The notes under the pieces were generated by a model, which had not been told where the DNA came from, made no database searches, and was given only the letters and a program-made list of their open reading frames with translations. The translations under genes were made by a program, and so were the position numbers. This document shows positions 52,364 through 62,713 of a DNA stretch of 64,000 nucleotides, in pieces; position 1 is the stretch's first letter, and each line of letters starts with the position of its first letter. Source of the DNA: Halomonas sp. HL-48 (GTDB lineage: Bacteria; Pseudomonadota; Gammaproteobacteria; Pseudomonadales; Halomonadaceae); contig NZ_LJZS01000008.1 in the NCBI RefSeq assembly GCF_001314875.1, positions 1 to 64,000 of the forward strand. The letters run 5' to 3'.

Positions 52364-52450
52364 GCACCCCTTGGGTCAGTAAATGAGCTACCTATTAGGC
52401 TACCATCAATCGTCATTATCCATTGGTATAAGCGTAATGGCGTCTCTGCA

Positions 52451-54003
<1,553 letters not shown>

Positions 54004-54096
54004 CCAGCGCTTTTAGATACATCGCGGCGGGCATTGCCCCGCCGCTTGCTTTTTGGCCTTACCAGCGGCCCAGCACCGCTTAACCGAGATACCGCC

Positions 54097-55674
54097 ATGA
54101 GTGACATTCACGCCCACAAGATCTTGATTCTCGACTTCGGCTCCCAGTACACCCAGTTGATCGCCCGCCGGGTCCGCGAAATCGGTGTGTTCTCCGAAAT
54201 CCGCGCCTTCGACATCACCGAAGAAGAGATTCGCGAGTACAACCCCAACGGCATCATCCTGGCCGGTGGGCCGGAATCCGTCACCGAGCTGGATTCCCCG
54301 CGCGCGCCGCAGTGTGTATTCGAAATGGGCCTGCCGGTGTTTGGCATCTGCTACGGCATGCAGACCATGGCCGAACAGCTGGGCGGTAAGGTGGAAGGCT
54401 CCAACAAGCGCGAATTCGGCTACGCCCAGATTCGCCTGGACGAAGAAACCGCGCTGTTCAACGACATCAAGGACCATGTGGACCACGAGACCGGCAAGGC
54501 GCTGCTGGACGTCTGGATGAGCCACGGCGACAAGGTGGCCGAAGCGCCCGCCCAGTTCACCGTGACCGCCTCCACGCCTAGCTGCCCGATTGCCGCCATG
54601 GCCTGGGAAGACAAGCAGTTCTACGGCGTGCAGTTCCACCCGGAAGTGACCCACACGCTGCAGGGCCAGCGCATTCTTGAGCACTTCGTGCTGGGTATCT
54701 GTAAAGCCGAGAAGCTCTGGACGCCCGCGCAAATCATCGAAGACCAGGTACAGCGCGTACGCGAGCAAGTCGGCGACCGCCATGTATTGCTCGGCCTTTC
54801 CGGTGGTGTGGATTCTTCCGTGGTCGCCGCGCTGCTGCACAAAGCGATTGGCACCCAACTGACCTGTGTCTTCGTAGACAACGGCCTGCTGCGTAAGGCG
54901 GAAGGCGATCAGGTAATGGAAACCTTCGCCAAGCACATGGGCGTGAAGGTCATCCGTGTGGACGCCGAAGACCTGTTCCTCGGTAAGCTGAAAGGCGAAA
55001 ACGACCCGGAACTCAAGCGCAAAATCATCGGCAACACCTTTATCGACGTGTTCGATGAAGAAGCCAGCAAAATTGAAGGCGTCGATTTCCTCGCCCAGGG
55101 CACCATCTACCCGGACGTCATCGAATCCGCCGCCTCCAAGACCGGCAAGGCGCACGTGATCAAATCCCACCACAACGTGGGTGGCCTGCCGGAAACCATG
55201 AAGCTCAAGCTGGTCGAGCCGCTGCGCGAACTGTTCAAGGACGAAGTGCGCAAACTAGGCCTGGAGCTCGGCTTGCCCTACGATATGGTTTACCGCCACC
55301 CGTTCCCTGGCCCTGGCCTGGGCGTGCGTATCCTCGGCGAAGTCAAAAAAGAGTACGCCGACATCCTCCGCGAAGCCGACGCCATCTTCATCGAAGAGCT
55401 GCGCAATTCCGGCTGGTACGAAAAAACCAGCCAGGCGTTCGCCGTATTCCTGCCGGTGAAATCCGTCGGCGTCGTCGGCGACGGCCGCCGCTACGAATGG
55501 GTCATCGCGCTACGCGCCGTCGAAACCATCGACTTCATGACCGCCCGCTGGGCGCACCTGCCTTATGAGTTGCTGGAGAAGGTTTCCAACCGGATTATCA
55601 ATGAGTTGGCGGGGGTTTCTCGGGTGACTTATGATGTGAGTAGTAAGCCGCCTGCTACTATTGAGTGGGAGTGA
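54097..55674 (+). CDS. guaA: GMP synthase (glutamine hydrolysing)
   Basis: Converts XMP to GMP. 525 residues, the same as E. coli. The glutaminase domain has Cys85 in GICYGMQ and the His/Glu pair in QFHPEVTH. The ATP-pyrophosphatase domain has the P-loop LSGGVDSSV, followed by the dimerisation domain ending PPATIEWE. The last 37 sense codons (from 55561) have almost no C in third position (3 of 37), unlike the rest of the gene, as if the 3' end had been replaced by an integrating element. Confidence 0.98.
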   Translation: MSDIHAHKILILDFGSQYTQLIARRVREIGVFSEIRAFDITEEEIREYNPNGIILAGGPESVTELDSPRAPQCVFEMGLPVFGICYGMQTMAEQLGGKVEGSNKREFGYAQIRLDEETALFNDIKDHVDHETGKALLDVWMSHGDKVAEAPAQFTVTASTPSCPIAAMAWEDKQFYGVQFHPEVTHTLQGQRILEHFVLGICKAEKLWTPAQIIEDQVQRVREQVGDRHVLLGLSGGVDSSVVAALLHKAIGTQLTCVFVDNGLLRKAEGDQVMETFAKHMGVKVIRVDAEDLFLGKLKGENDPELKRKIIGNTFIDVFDEEASKIEGVDFLAQGTIYPDVIESAASKTGKAHVIKSHHNVGGLPETMKLKLVEPLRELFKDEVRKLGLELGLPYDMVYRHPFPGPGLGVRILGEVKKEYADILREADAIFIEELRNSGWYEKTSQAFAVFLPVKSVGVVGDGRRYEWVIALRAVETIDFMTARWAHLPYELLEKVSNRIINELAGVSRVTYDVSSKPPATIEWE

Positions 55675-56056
55675 GTGACAATTATAAATTAATTTGTTAC
55701 ACGGCTGGTGCTAGCTTTGCGACTAAGTCAGTCATCAAAGTATGAGGTGTTTGACTTTCGATATAAGGTGGGAGTTCGTATAGAGTAGGGCCCGTCAAAA
55801 GCTCCACATGCTTTGCGGGCTAACATTTATGGCTGTTTATAAATGCCTTACGGGGGCTAGCATGGCTTGCGTTAATACTTGGGTAACAGTATGCCGTCCG
55901 GTGGGCACTCGACCTTAACGCGTCAATCGTGCATTCTTATCAATACTTGTTGGGTCACTCCTGCGGTTTTGAGTTTACAACCATTGTCGAGTAACCCATA
56001 CAAATTTGTGCATCACTAAAACTCGAAAGTTTTCACGTGGGGAGAGGATAAAGTAC
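55675..56056. other. Island-side intergenic region after guaA
   Basis: 382 bp, A+T rich, no supportable gene. Inverted repeat CATTTAT (55824-55830) with ATAAATG (55839-55845). A hairpin AAAACT-CGAA-AGTTTT lies near 56016-56031, just before the cassette. No integrase gene or clear promoter pair can be named. Confidence 0.5.
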
Positions 56057-56536
56057 ATGGAAATGAAGGAACGTCAGCAAATTCAGTATGAGCATGATAT
56101 GAAAAATCATTTTGATATTCTTAGCCTCTCTAGGCTGGATCGGCTGAAACACTACGGGCTTCATTTTGCGAAGTATGCTGGTCGGTTTGCAAGGGGTAGG
56201 GAGGAAATTAAAAGTCGAAATGATACTTTGGTCGATGCTTTTTTGGTAGCATTAAGCACAGCAAATGCTTTAAACCAAAAGTTACCAGAAGAGGTGGCTT
56301 TGATTGGAGATATTCCTTCTGAGCTTGCATTCACTGATTATGCAGGTCGCTTTGCCGATGCATGTGAAAAAATTGATCATTTAGAAGAATTTCGATCGAT
56401 CGCTCTCGATGCCAATGCGGCAATTATGGATTGGATCTTGCGTAGTGGTATGGCGCAAGGTGTAGATCTTGACACCCTCGCTGAAGAAAGGCGTAAGCAG
56501 CTCTCTCGGCGAGCAGTCTATGCCCCGGGGTCTTAA
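56057..56536 (+). CDS. Cassette gene 1: small all-helical protein, unknown function
   Basis: 159 residues, predicted almost wholly helical. Segments such as KYAGRFARGREEIKSRNDTL and DAFLVALSTANAL recall the acidic helices of MazG-type all-alpha NTP pyrophosphatases, but the full ExxE...ExxD metal signature is not clear, so this is only a suggestion. Low G+C and A/T-ending codons set it apart from the core genes. AGAGGAT lies about 10 bp before the ATG. Its TAA shares a base with the next ATG (TAATG), implying coupling. Confidence 0.65.
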   Translation: MEMKERQQIQYEHDMKNHFDILSLSRLDRLKHYGLHFAKYAGRFARGREEIKSRNDTLVDAFLVALSTANALNQKLPEEVALIGDIPSELAFTDYAGRFADACEKIDHLEEFRSIALDANAAIMDWILRSGMAQGVDLDTLAEERRKQLSRRAVYAPGS

Positions 56537-57189
56537 TGTTTCTTTCAGGGGAATCCCTCACTAAATACGGAAGTTCTCTAGTCCAGCCCTTTTATATGGA
56601 CAGAATAGACTGTGCAGCGTATTCCTTACGTATGGGTAACGAAGCTTACGTTAGTCCTGAGGGCCTTAAAGATCGCAGACCTAATCTCGTACAGTTAGAA
56701 CATGAGCAGTCCGTTGAGATTCCAGCAGGTCAGTTTGCATTTCTTCTTACACGTGAAATTGTTACCGTCCCTCATGATTTGATTGCCTTTATTAACATGA
56801 AGAATGGCCTAAAAAGTAGCGGGCTAGTAAATGTCAGCGGGTTTCATGTTGACCCGGGGTATAAAGGTCGCTTGGTCTTTGCAGTTTTCAATGCTGGGCC
56901 AAAGAAAATTACTGTTCGGCAAAATGATGCTGCATTTTTGATTTGGTTCGCTCGGCTAGAAGGCGCGACGGAGAGTTATTCTCGGAAGAAAAAAGGTTTT
57001 ATGAAAATCGAGAGCGAGCTCATTGCCCGTGTTCCTGAGGAGAGCGCGTCGTTAAACTCGTTAACTGCTCGGATTGAACGATTAGAAACGAAGCTTTATT
57101 GGGGCCGGACGATTCTAATTTCTGTAGGAGGTTTTTTTTCTGCGACTGTCGCAGGATTTTTAGCGGGAAAACTAACAGGTATTTTTTAA
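56536..57189 (+). CDS. Cassette gene 2: dCTP deaminase/dUTPase-fold protein with membrane tail
   Basis: 217 residues. Residues about 50-145 follow the dCTP deaminase/dUTPase trimer fold: EIPAGQFAFLLTREIVTVP, INMKNGLKSSGL, GFHVDPGYKGRLVF and FNAG. The catalytic Glu of Dcd (in the pattern LELYN) is Ala116 here (FAVFN), and the GRSS motif reads MKNG. The chain then has a coiled segment (ARIERLETKLYW) and a C-terminal membrane helix (about 190-214). So it is a membrane-tethered, probably non-deaminating nucleotide-binding relative. Dcd-type enzymes are known in phage defence. Function here is inferred. Confidence 0.75.
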   Translation: MFLSGESLTKYGSSLVQPFYMDRIDCAAYSLRMGNEAYVSPEGLKDRRPNLVQLEHEQSVEIPAGQFAFLLTREIVTVPHDLIAFINMKNGLKSSGLVNVSGFHVDPGYKGRLVFAVFNAGPKKITVRQNDAAFLIWFARLEGATESYSRKKKGFMKIESELIARVPEESASLNSLTARIERLETKLYWGRTILISVGGFFSATVAGFLAGKLTGIF

Positions 57190-57200
57190 AGGAGGGCTCG

Positions 57201-57620
57201 ATGGGTACTGCATTTATTTTAAATGATCATATCGACACTATAGATCGTAAAAAGTTAGAACTTGTGCTTGCTAAGGCTGGATATGAGCCGATCTATGGCC
57301 TCCCATCTGATATTTCGGTGGTCGATCCAGACGATGACATTGGTGTGGTGGTTCTTCCTGTAGCTCCACAGGATGAGGTAAATATCACTTCAGGAACGCG
57401 CTTATTTGGAGGGGGCGGTATTCGTGTGATAGGTATTTGGCTTACTGAAGACGAAAATAATAGCAATGGTTTACCGGAAGGAATGGAAAAGTATGGATCT
57501 TCGGCGGTTTCCATTGTTTCGCCAAACCTGCCAGGCGCTTTAGATGGTGAGCATGTAGTATGGGAAGGACCTAGTGGCAATCCTCGCGCGGCCCCTGAGA
57601 CAAGGCGCAATAGGTGTTAA
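57201..57620 (+). CDS. Cassette gene 3: small protein, unrecognised
   Basis: 139 residues. AAAGGAGG stands before the ATG. Alternating strands and helices (AFILNDHI, LELVLAKAGYEPIYG, DIGVVVLPVA, RVIGIWLT, SAVSIVSPN) suggest a small Rossmann-like alpha/beta domain, perhaps distantly TIR-like. I cannot assign a family. The C terminus WEGPSGNPRAAPETRRNRC is distinctive, with a single Cys as the last residue. No signal peptide or membrane helix. Confidence 0.65.
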   Translation: MGTAFILNDHIDTIDRKKLELVLAKAGYEPIYGLPSDISVVDPDDDIGVVVLPVAPQDEVNITSGTRLFGGGGIRVIGIWLTEDENNSNGLPEGMEKYGSSAVSIVSPNLPGALDGEHVVWEGPSGNPRAAPETRRNRC

Positions 57621-57623
57621 ATT

Positions 57624-58214
57624 ATGAATCGCATTTATTCCTATGTCGTACAACATGATCATGGCTTTGCACCAAATCCTTTTATGGGAATTTGTACGCT
57701 CGCCAATTGCAAGCCGAAAATTCGGAAGTTCGCTGAAGTTGGAGACCTCATCATAGGAACTGGGTCGGCAGATGTTGATGCCAGTGGACACTTAGTCTAT
57801 TGGATGCGGGTATCAAAAATTATCAACTATGATGAATATTGGTTGTCATCGCGATTTGGTCGGAAGAAGCCGGTCATGAACGGTAGTATGATGCAGCGCT
57901 ATGGTGACAATATTTATTACACTGGTAGCGACGGTACATATCAACAGATTGACTCTTTCCACAGCGAAGAAGATGGAAGTCTTAGTATCTCAAATCGCGA
58001 GCGTGATACTGGATCGACTTCAAATGTGCTAATTGGTGAGGAATTTACTTACTTTGGCAAGGCTGCGCCTCCCATACCACAGTCCTTACATTTTTTAGTG
58101 AAATCAGGTCCGGGGCATAAATGTAATTTTAGTAATTGTGAAATGGCTAAAGTAGAGGATTGGCTTGCAACGTTGGCGGAGCGCGGCTATGTAGGAGAAC
58201 CAGGACGATGGTAA
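57624..58214 (+). CDS. Cassette gene 4: Nmad2 (nucleotide modification associated domain 2) protein
   Basis: 196 residues spanning a whole Nmad2 domain: IYSYVVQHDHGFAPNPFMG, CTLANCKPKIRKFAEVGD, LIIGTGSADV, then HLVYWMRVSKI, YGDNIYY, VLIGEEFTYFGK, GPGHKCN and a final GYVGEPGRW. The family was defined by Aravind and colleagues from gene neighbourhoods linked to base modification; its biochemistry is unknown. 3 bp after gene 3, and overlapping gene 5 by 7 nt. Confidence 0.82.
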   Translation: MNRIYSYVVQHDHGFAPNPFMGICTLANCKPKIRKFAEVGDLIIGTGSADVDASGHLVYWMRVSKIINYDEYWLSSRFGRKKPVMNGSMMQRYGDNIYYTGSDGTYQQIDSFHSEEDGSLSISNRERDTGSTSNVLIGEEFTYFGKAAPPIPQSLHFLVKSGPGHKCNFSNCEMAKVEDWLATLAERGYVGEPGRW

Positions 58215-58900
58215 TTAAAACACGAGATGGAATTGACATTTTTCTGGAAAATCTCGCTGCATTTAAGTCAGCTCGAGTATTTAATCCATGGTCTTCAAAC
58301 TGCGAAGAAGTTGACAATGAGAACAGTTTTGATGTTCGTTTAAAAAATCTTCATACAGTTCTACGCGCATGTGCTGATGCAAATGAAGTAGATTTATGGA
58401 TAGGTCGAGACCTTGGATGGCGTGGCGGTCGTAGGACTGGAGTAGCGTTAGTTGATGAGGCCACGCTAGTTGACTATGCAAGCTCCATTAATGCGTCGGG
58501 TTTGACAAAGGCTACGGTTGGACCAGCTATGAAAGAGCGTACCGCGACGGAAATACATCTGGCCCGCAAGCGAGTCTCTCGAAAGATTTTCTTTTGGAAT
58601 GTATTTCCTTTTCATCCTCACGAAGATAACAAACCGCATTCTAACCGAATGCATACGCGAGCAGAGCGCGATCTAGGATTATCGTTTCTTAATAATATAT
58701 TAGAGCTTCTCCCTATCCGGCGAGCTCTTGCCATTGGTAATGATGCAACTCGTGCAGTGCAAAAAATTGATCTTGAATTCTATTCAGTCCGTCATCCAAG
58801 CTACGGGGGGCAGCAAGACTTTCATCGACAAGTTGATGCACATTACGGGCTAGTATCCAATGAGTGCACACAGAAAAGTCTATTTGACGGCAGTATGTAG
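58208..58900 (+). CDS. Cassette gene 5: uracil-DNA glycosylase-superfamily protein
   Basis: 230 residues. Matches the UDG subgroup whose pattern is G-[DE]-x-G-[YW]-R-G-x-R-x-TG, here GRDLGWRGGRRTG near residue 67. It continues WNVFPFHPHE, KPHSNRMHT, ALAIGNDATRA and SVRHPSYGGQQDF, the last supplying the active-site His. The first motif has Arg-Asp-Leu where relatives have Glu-Ala-Pro, so catalysis may be altered. The ATG overlaps gene 4. Probably acts on uracil or modified bases in DNA or nucleotides; inferred. Confidence 0.8.
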   Translation: MVIKTRDGIDIFLENLAAFKSARVFNPWSSNCEEVDNENSFDVRLKNLHTVLRACADANEVDLWIGRDLGWRGGRRTGVALVDEATLVDYASSINASGLTKATVGPAMKERTATEIHLARKRVSRKIFFWNVFPFHPHEDNKPHSNRMHTRAERDLGLSFLNNILELLPIRRALAIGNDATRAVQKIDLEFYSVRHPSYGGQQDFHRQVDAHYGLVSNECTQKSLFDGSM

Positions 58901-59321
58901 TATGTGAAAACCCACTAGAGCGGGATTGGTGCTTGGATATTAGTTCTGCATAGTGCACTTTAGGGTGTTTCAAAACTGCTACTACATAAATGATGGCGTA
59001 TAACATTACTAGCATCGCTTGATGCGCTCAAGGGAAGACGCCCATTGGGTTCATTCTCGAACGCGGAAAAATGATTTCGGGAGATGCTATGAATACCCTA
59101 TCCACTACAACCTAGGGTAATACATACTAGTACCGCACCGAGGCGTAGTCAGTCCATTCGCTTTCATATCGGTTAGGAATACCTGAGAGCCGTAAGTTAG
59201 TCGAGACTGTCTTGTTAAAGACCTATTTTGTGTGGCCCGGCCCGATCATTTCAGCGTGGCACCAATAAAATACCAACGGACTTATTCGCCCATATTTCTC
59301 GAAAGGGACTGGCTTCCGAAG
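58901..59321. other. Non-coding stretch between the cassette and an IS remnant
   Basis: 421 bp. No gene, terminator or tRNA is recognised. Frames are short and interrupted. It may hold decayed mobile-element DNA, given the transposase scrap that follows. Confidence 0.4.
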
Positions 59322-59465
59322 ATGAATGATGCATTACAGAGGAGTGATATGGCCACACTAAATAATCTCCCCAGAAAACGCTTGCGGTATCGGACATCTA
59401 CGCAAGCGTTCCTCGGTGAGTATTCAGTGACGCTTAAAACCACAAGTGTGGTGCTTAATGTTTGA
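59322..59465 (+). pseudogene. IS30-family transposase, C-terminal remnant
   Basis: 47 codons ending in TGA contain LNNLPRKRLRYRTSTQAFLG, matching the IS30 C-terminal signature LNNRPRKRLGYRTPxEvF. Nothing of the upstream DDE domain or the terminal inverted repeats is recognisable, so this is a deletion remnant. It marks earlier transposition in the island. Confidence 0.65.
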
Positions 59466-59486
59466 ATATAGGTATAAAGCGTTTCT

Positions 59487-60098
59487 TTAATTTTTATTTA
59501 GATCTAATAGGGATCTATCACGTCTCATGTCGCTTAATGCCACTCCAAGTATATAAATTAAAAATACAAATAAAGGTGTACTGATCGCCCAGATGGCTTT
59601 CAAAATTGGCGTAGGAAAATTCAATCCTATATTGGTGATAAGTAATAATCCTGATGCAAAGCACCAAGTAAGAGTGAGTGTCATTCCTATGATTTCATAT
59701 GTTCGTATATAACCATACGTAGGATTTGATACTAGTTTGCTTAATCTTCCTTGCGTACTTTTAAATTCATCGTTTTTGAAAACGATACTGCGTCTTGCTT
59801 TGTGAAAGTTTTCTATGTTAGACGGAAAGTTTTCTTTTTTTATTAGAAAAATAACCGCCTCGATAGGCAAAGGCCATCCGAATTTAGAAAAAATCGAATT
59901 TTCTAGATGAGCACGTTGGACGCCATTCATTTCCACATCGTTAATAAATTTATGCATTTTTGAAATTAAGTCATCAAACTGGTCTTTCTTGGTTCTCCAA
60001 CGTTTCCCATAGTCGATCATGTCCTTACAAAAGTGCGTTACCACACTAACTATTATTGCACCTATGGATACCAATACCCAGTTCCCAAGATCAATCAT
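59487..60098 (-). CDS. Orphan membrane protein, unrecognised
   Basis: 203 residues. One N-terminal helix (about 5-27, WVLVSIGAIIVSVVTHF), a 100-residue cytoplasmic region rich in Lys and Phe, then two C-terminal helices (about 139-160 and 170-192). AAGGAGGAAAGTG before the ATG is near ideal. Strongly A+T rich, unlike the core genome. Placed on the opposite strand to the five-gene cassette. I know no family for it; three-helix membrane proteins of this kind often are effectors or accessory parts in defence islands, which is only context. Confidence 0.7.
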   Translation of the reverse strand: MIDLGNWVLVSIGAIIVSVVTHFCKDMIDYGKRWRTKKDQFDDLISKMHKFINDVEMNGVQRAHLENSIFSKFGWPLPIEAVIFLIKKENFPSNIENFHKARRSIVFKNDEFKSTQGRLSKLVSNPTYGYIRTYEIIGMTLTLTWCFASGLLLITNIGLNFPTPILKAIWAISTPLFVFLIYILGVALSDMRRDRSLLDLNKN

Positions 60099-60202
60099 CA
60101 CTTTCCTCCTTAAATATGTAAATTTCATTTCGGCTAAACTGATAAAAACTTTAGTAAGTATTTGTTATTGCTCTATTATTTTTTGAAATCACAGGTTTGC
60201 TT

Positions 60203-61042
60203 TTAATAATTTCCCATTACAATCAGCATCATCGCTGCAATAGACAATGCTATCCCCATCATGGCGGTACCGCTAACCGCCTCCTTGCGAAATAGCGAAC
60301 CAAATACGACCGGTATCAGCGGGTACATCGACACAATCACGATGCTGACAATGGCGAGTTGCCCTTGTCGTGATATCGCATACAGTGTTAGCCCCAGTGT
60401 ACTAATACCGCCCGCTGCCGTTGCCAACAGTGTAAAGCGCTTTCGTGCTGGGTGTGTGCGTTGATAAAATGGCAGACAACATACGGCGCCGCTGAGCATG
60501 CAGAGGGCGTTGCCATAGAAAGCGCTTCGCTCAGGCCCTTGGCCAAGGAAGTGAAGCTGCAAGGCAAACCCTAATCCTGCACCAAAACCCAATAGCAGGC
60601 CCGCTCTGGTGCTGCTATTCATCCGCGTTTTGCTCGGTTTACCCCCGCCCGCGGTTAACCAAATGGCGGGCAGGGCTAAAATCACACCTAGCCATACCCA
60701 CGCGTTGGGTCGCTCACCCAGGAAAATCAGCGAGAGCCCGAGGGCGATAGTCACCATCGCGACAGCGCTCACAGGCACCACGATGGCGAAGGGCGCCCGG
60801 GATAAGCCCTGGTAAAGCAGCCATGCCCCAAGGGCAGAGCCGATGCCCGCCAGCGCGCCCCATATCCACACGGTTGGCTCCCAGGTGGAAAAGAGCAGTG
60901 CGCCCGCAAAGCCGACAAGCGCGCCGCCCAGATGGGTATAAAACGCAATATTGAGCGGCGGGTAAAAACGGGCGAGCAAACCATTGATAAAGTGCGTGCT
61001 GCCGAGCAGCACCATGGCGCTTAGCGCAAGGGCGATAGACAT
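60203..61042 (-). CDS. EamA/DMT-superfamily transporter
   Basis: 279 residues, ten predicted membrane helices in two EamA repeats. The first has STHFINGLLARFYPPLNIAF, the second RSAFYGNALCMLSGAVCC. A conserved helix end is FIVLxxGE-like (SLIFLGERPNAWVWLGVIL). The ATG is chosen for AGGAGCCCGC upstream; 18 codons of longer frame lack support. Divergent from a LysR regulator 99 bp away that probably controls it. Substrate unknown, likely a metabolite exporter. Confidence 0.88.
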   Translation of the reverse strand: MSIALALSAMVLLGSTHFINGLLARFYPPLNIAFYTHLGGALVGFAGALLFSTWEPTVWIWGALAGIGSALGAWLLYQGLSRAPFAIVVPVSAVAMVTIALGLSLIFLGERPNAWVWLGVILALPAIWLTAGGGKPSKTRMNSSTRAGLLLGFGAGLGFALQLHFLGQGPERSAFYGNALCMLSGAVCCLPFYQRTHPARKRFTLLATAAGGISTLGLTLYAISRQGQLAIVSIVIVSMYPLIPVVFGSLFRKEAVSGTAMMGIALSIAAMMLIVMGNY

Positions 61043-61141
61043 GCGGGCTCCTGGTCTTGATGATAAGGGAAGGGCCAGCATAGAAGCGGCTAACATGTGG
61101 CTTGAAACTCGATTAGGTCATGGTCGCCATGAGGAGTTGTG

Positions 61142-62068
61142 ATGATCAGAGGAGCGGATATCTCCATTGCCCAACTTCGCGCGCTGCTTGCCGTGGCGGA
61201 AGCGCAGTCTTATACCCGTGCGGCGGAGCGCCTTGGCGTTAGCCAGTCGGGTGTGAGTCATTCCATGCAGGCACTGGAGAAGCTGGCGGGTGGCCCGCTG
61301 ATTATCAAAAGCCCAGAAGGGCTGGTACCCACCGCGCTAGGTGAGTTAGTGCTTACTAGCGCTAGAAAGGTGGTAGGTGAACTTCAGGTATTAAGCCTGC
61401 AGGTGGGGCAGTTTCATAACGAGGTGGATGAAACGCTGAAGATAGGCGTTATTCCTAGCGCTTTATCGGGCTGGCTGTCGCCCCAGCTTGCGAGCTTTTC
61501 GAGCCGCTACCCGGATGCCATCAGTCTTGTTCTGGAAGGCATGGAAGAAGAGATAAAGGAGTGGGTGGAAAGCGGCGTGATCAATATGGGCGTCACAACC
61601 GATGTCACTCAGTTGAACCCAACCTACTGGCGTGAGCACTTTGATTGGCAGCTGGTAAAGAAGGATGAGATTGTTGCCGTACTGCCGGAAAGCCATCCGC
61701 TCAGCAAACAAGCCAGCGTGACGGTGGCGGAACTGGCGGAGCACCCGCTTGTTATGTCGTCAGGCGGCTGTGAAGCGCTGATCCAGCAAATATTTGCCCA
61801 CTCGTTGGAGGAAGTTGATACCTTCCAGGTGGATTTCTGGGTGCGCGATACGCGAACGTTATTGCAGATGGTCGCTGGCGATGTGGGCGTGAGCCTGGTG
61901 CCCACATTGGCGTTAAATAATAAGCCGACGGGCAACGTGGTGATGTTGCCGTTATCCCCCCGACGTGACCGGAACCTGATTGCATTTTGGCCTAAACGGT
62001 ATTCCTTGAATCAGGTAGGCAGATACTTGCTGAGTGAGATGGCTCCGCAACCGATACTCGGCTCATGA
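61142..62068 (+). CDS. LysR-family transcriptional regulator
   Basis: 308 residues. Winged helix-turn-helix at 8-66 (AQLRALLAVAEAQSYTRAAE, LGVSQSGVSHSMQALEKLAG) and a periplasmic-binding-like effector domain (about 94-295). GAGGAG sits 5 bp before the ATG; the GTG one codon earlier is too close. By precedent it binds the shared region with the divergent EamA gene (61043-61141) and regulates it. Confidence 0.92.
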   Translation: MIRGADISIAQLRALLAVAEAQSYTRAAERLGVSQSGVSHSMQALEKLAGGPLIIKSPEGLVPTALGELVLTSARKVVGELQVLSLQVGQFHNEVDETLKIGVIPSALSGWLSPQLASFSSRYPDAISLVLEGMEEEIKEWVESGVINMGVTTDVTQLNPTYWREHFDWQLVKKDEIVAVLPESHPLSKQASVTVAELAEHPLVMSSGGCEALIQQIFAHSLEEVDTFQVDFWVRDTRTLLQMVAGDVGVSLVPTLALNNKPTGNVVMLPLSPRRDRNLIAFWPKRYSLNQVGRYLLSEMAPQPILGS

Positions 62069-62116
62069 TTTGATTTGGCTAGCGGTAGGCCTACCAACTC
62101 AGTGTTAATAACACGC

Positions 62117-62491
62117 TCAACCTTCTCGATCCTGGCCGTACCTTTCCATGTTGGGAAAGGGCGGTAGCCAATGTTCGCGGCGAATGGTCCAAAGCTCATA
62201 CGTCGGTGTCAGTTGATTGGGTGAATCAAGGGCGCCAAGGTGTATTTCGATTTCGTCCTCGCTTACCGAAAAAACTGATGAACCGCATACCGAACAGAAG
62301 TAACGCCCCTGGTAACTGTGTGGTTCGCCTTCGATCATGACAGCTTGCTTGGGGTAATCCGCCGCCGCATAGAAAAGCGCCCCGTGATGCTTGCGACAAT
62401 CCATACAGTGGCAAATACCTACCCGGAGCGGCTCGCCATTGGCCACGATTCGGATCTTACCGCAGAGACAGCTACCTGTTAGTTGTTCCAT
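62117..62491 (-). CDS. GFA-family (glutathione-dependent formaldehyde-activating fold) protein
   Basis: 124 residues. Zinc ligands are CLCGKIR, ICHCMDCRKHHG and FCSVCGS, the standard seven-Cys pattern of the GFA/CENP-V fold. Most such bacterial proteins have no proven activity on formaldehyde. CTGGAGACTGGCA precedes the ATG. Convergent with the LysR gene. Confidence 0.9.
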   Translation of the reverse strand: MEQLTGSCLCGKIRIVANGEPLRVGICHCMDCRKHHGALFYAAADYPKQAVMIEGEPHSYQGRYFCSVCGSSVFSVSEDEIEIHLGALDSPNQLTPTYELWTIRREHWLPPFPNMERYGQDREG

Positions 62492-62713
62492 TGCCAGTCT
62501 CCAGAAGATTCATACATTCAAAGTAGGTGGCACCGCCGGTTTTGTCTTGCTGCCGTCTCGTTCGTATTTGATGCCAGCAAGCTGAGATAAATCGAGCTGT
62601 TACAGGAAGCGGATTTGCCCTCTAAGCCCGGAGTTTGGTCGTATCTTGGCGGCACGCTGGCTCGGGTCTTCAGCAGGTCACTTGCCTAACCGGGGTTCTT
62701 TAAAAGATAAATA
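62492..62713. other. Intergenic region before abiE
   Basis: 222 bp, moderately A+T rich near its right end. No gene, terminator or recognisable repeat. Together with the operator region it forms the 306-bp gap between the GFA gene and abiEi. Confidence 0.4.

Noticed and set aside
55800-55870. An attC-like pattern (GGGCTAAC ... CTTACGGGGGCTAGC)
   Set aside because: The left core lacks a matching right core (GTTRRRY), there is no second site and no integron integrase; only a plain inverted repeat CATTTAT/ATAAATG remains.
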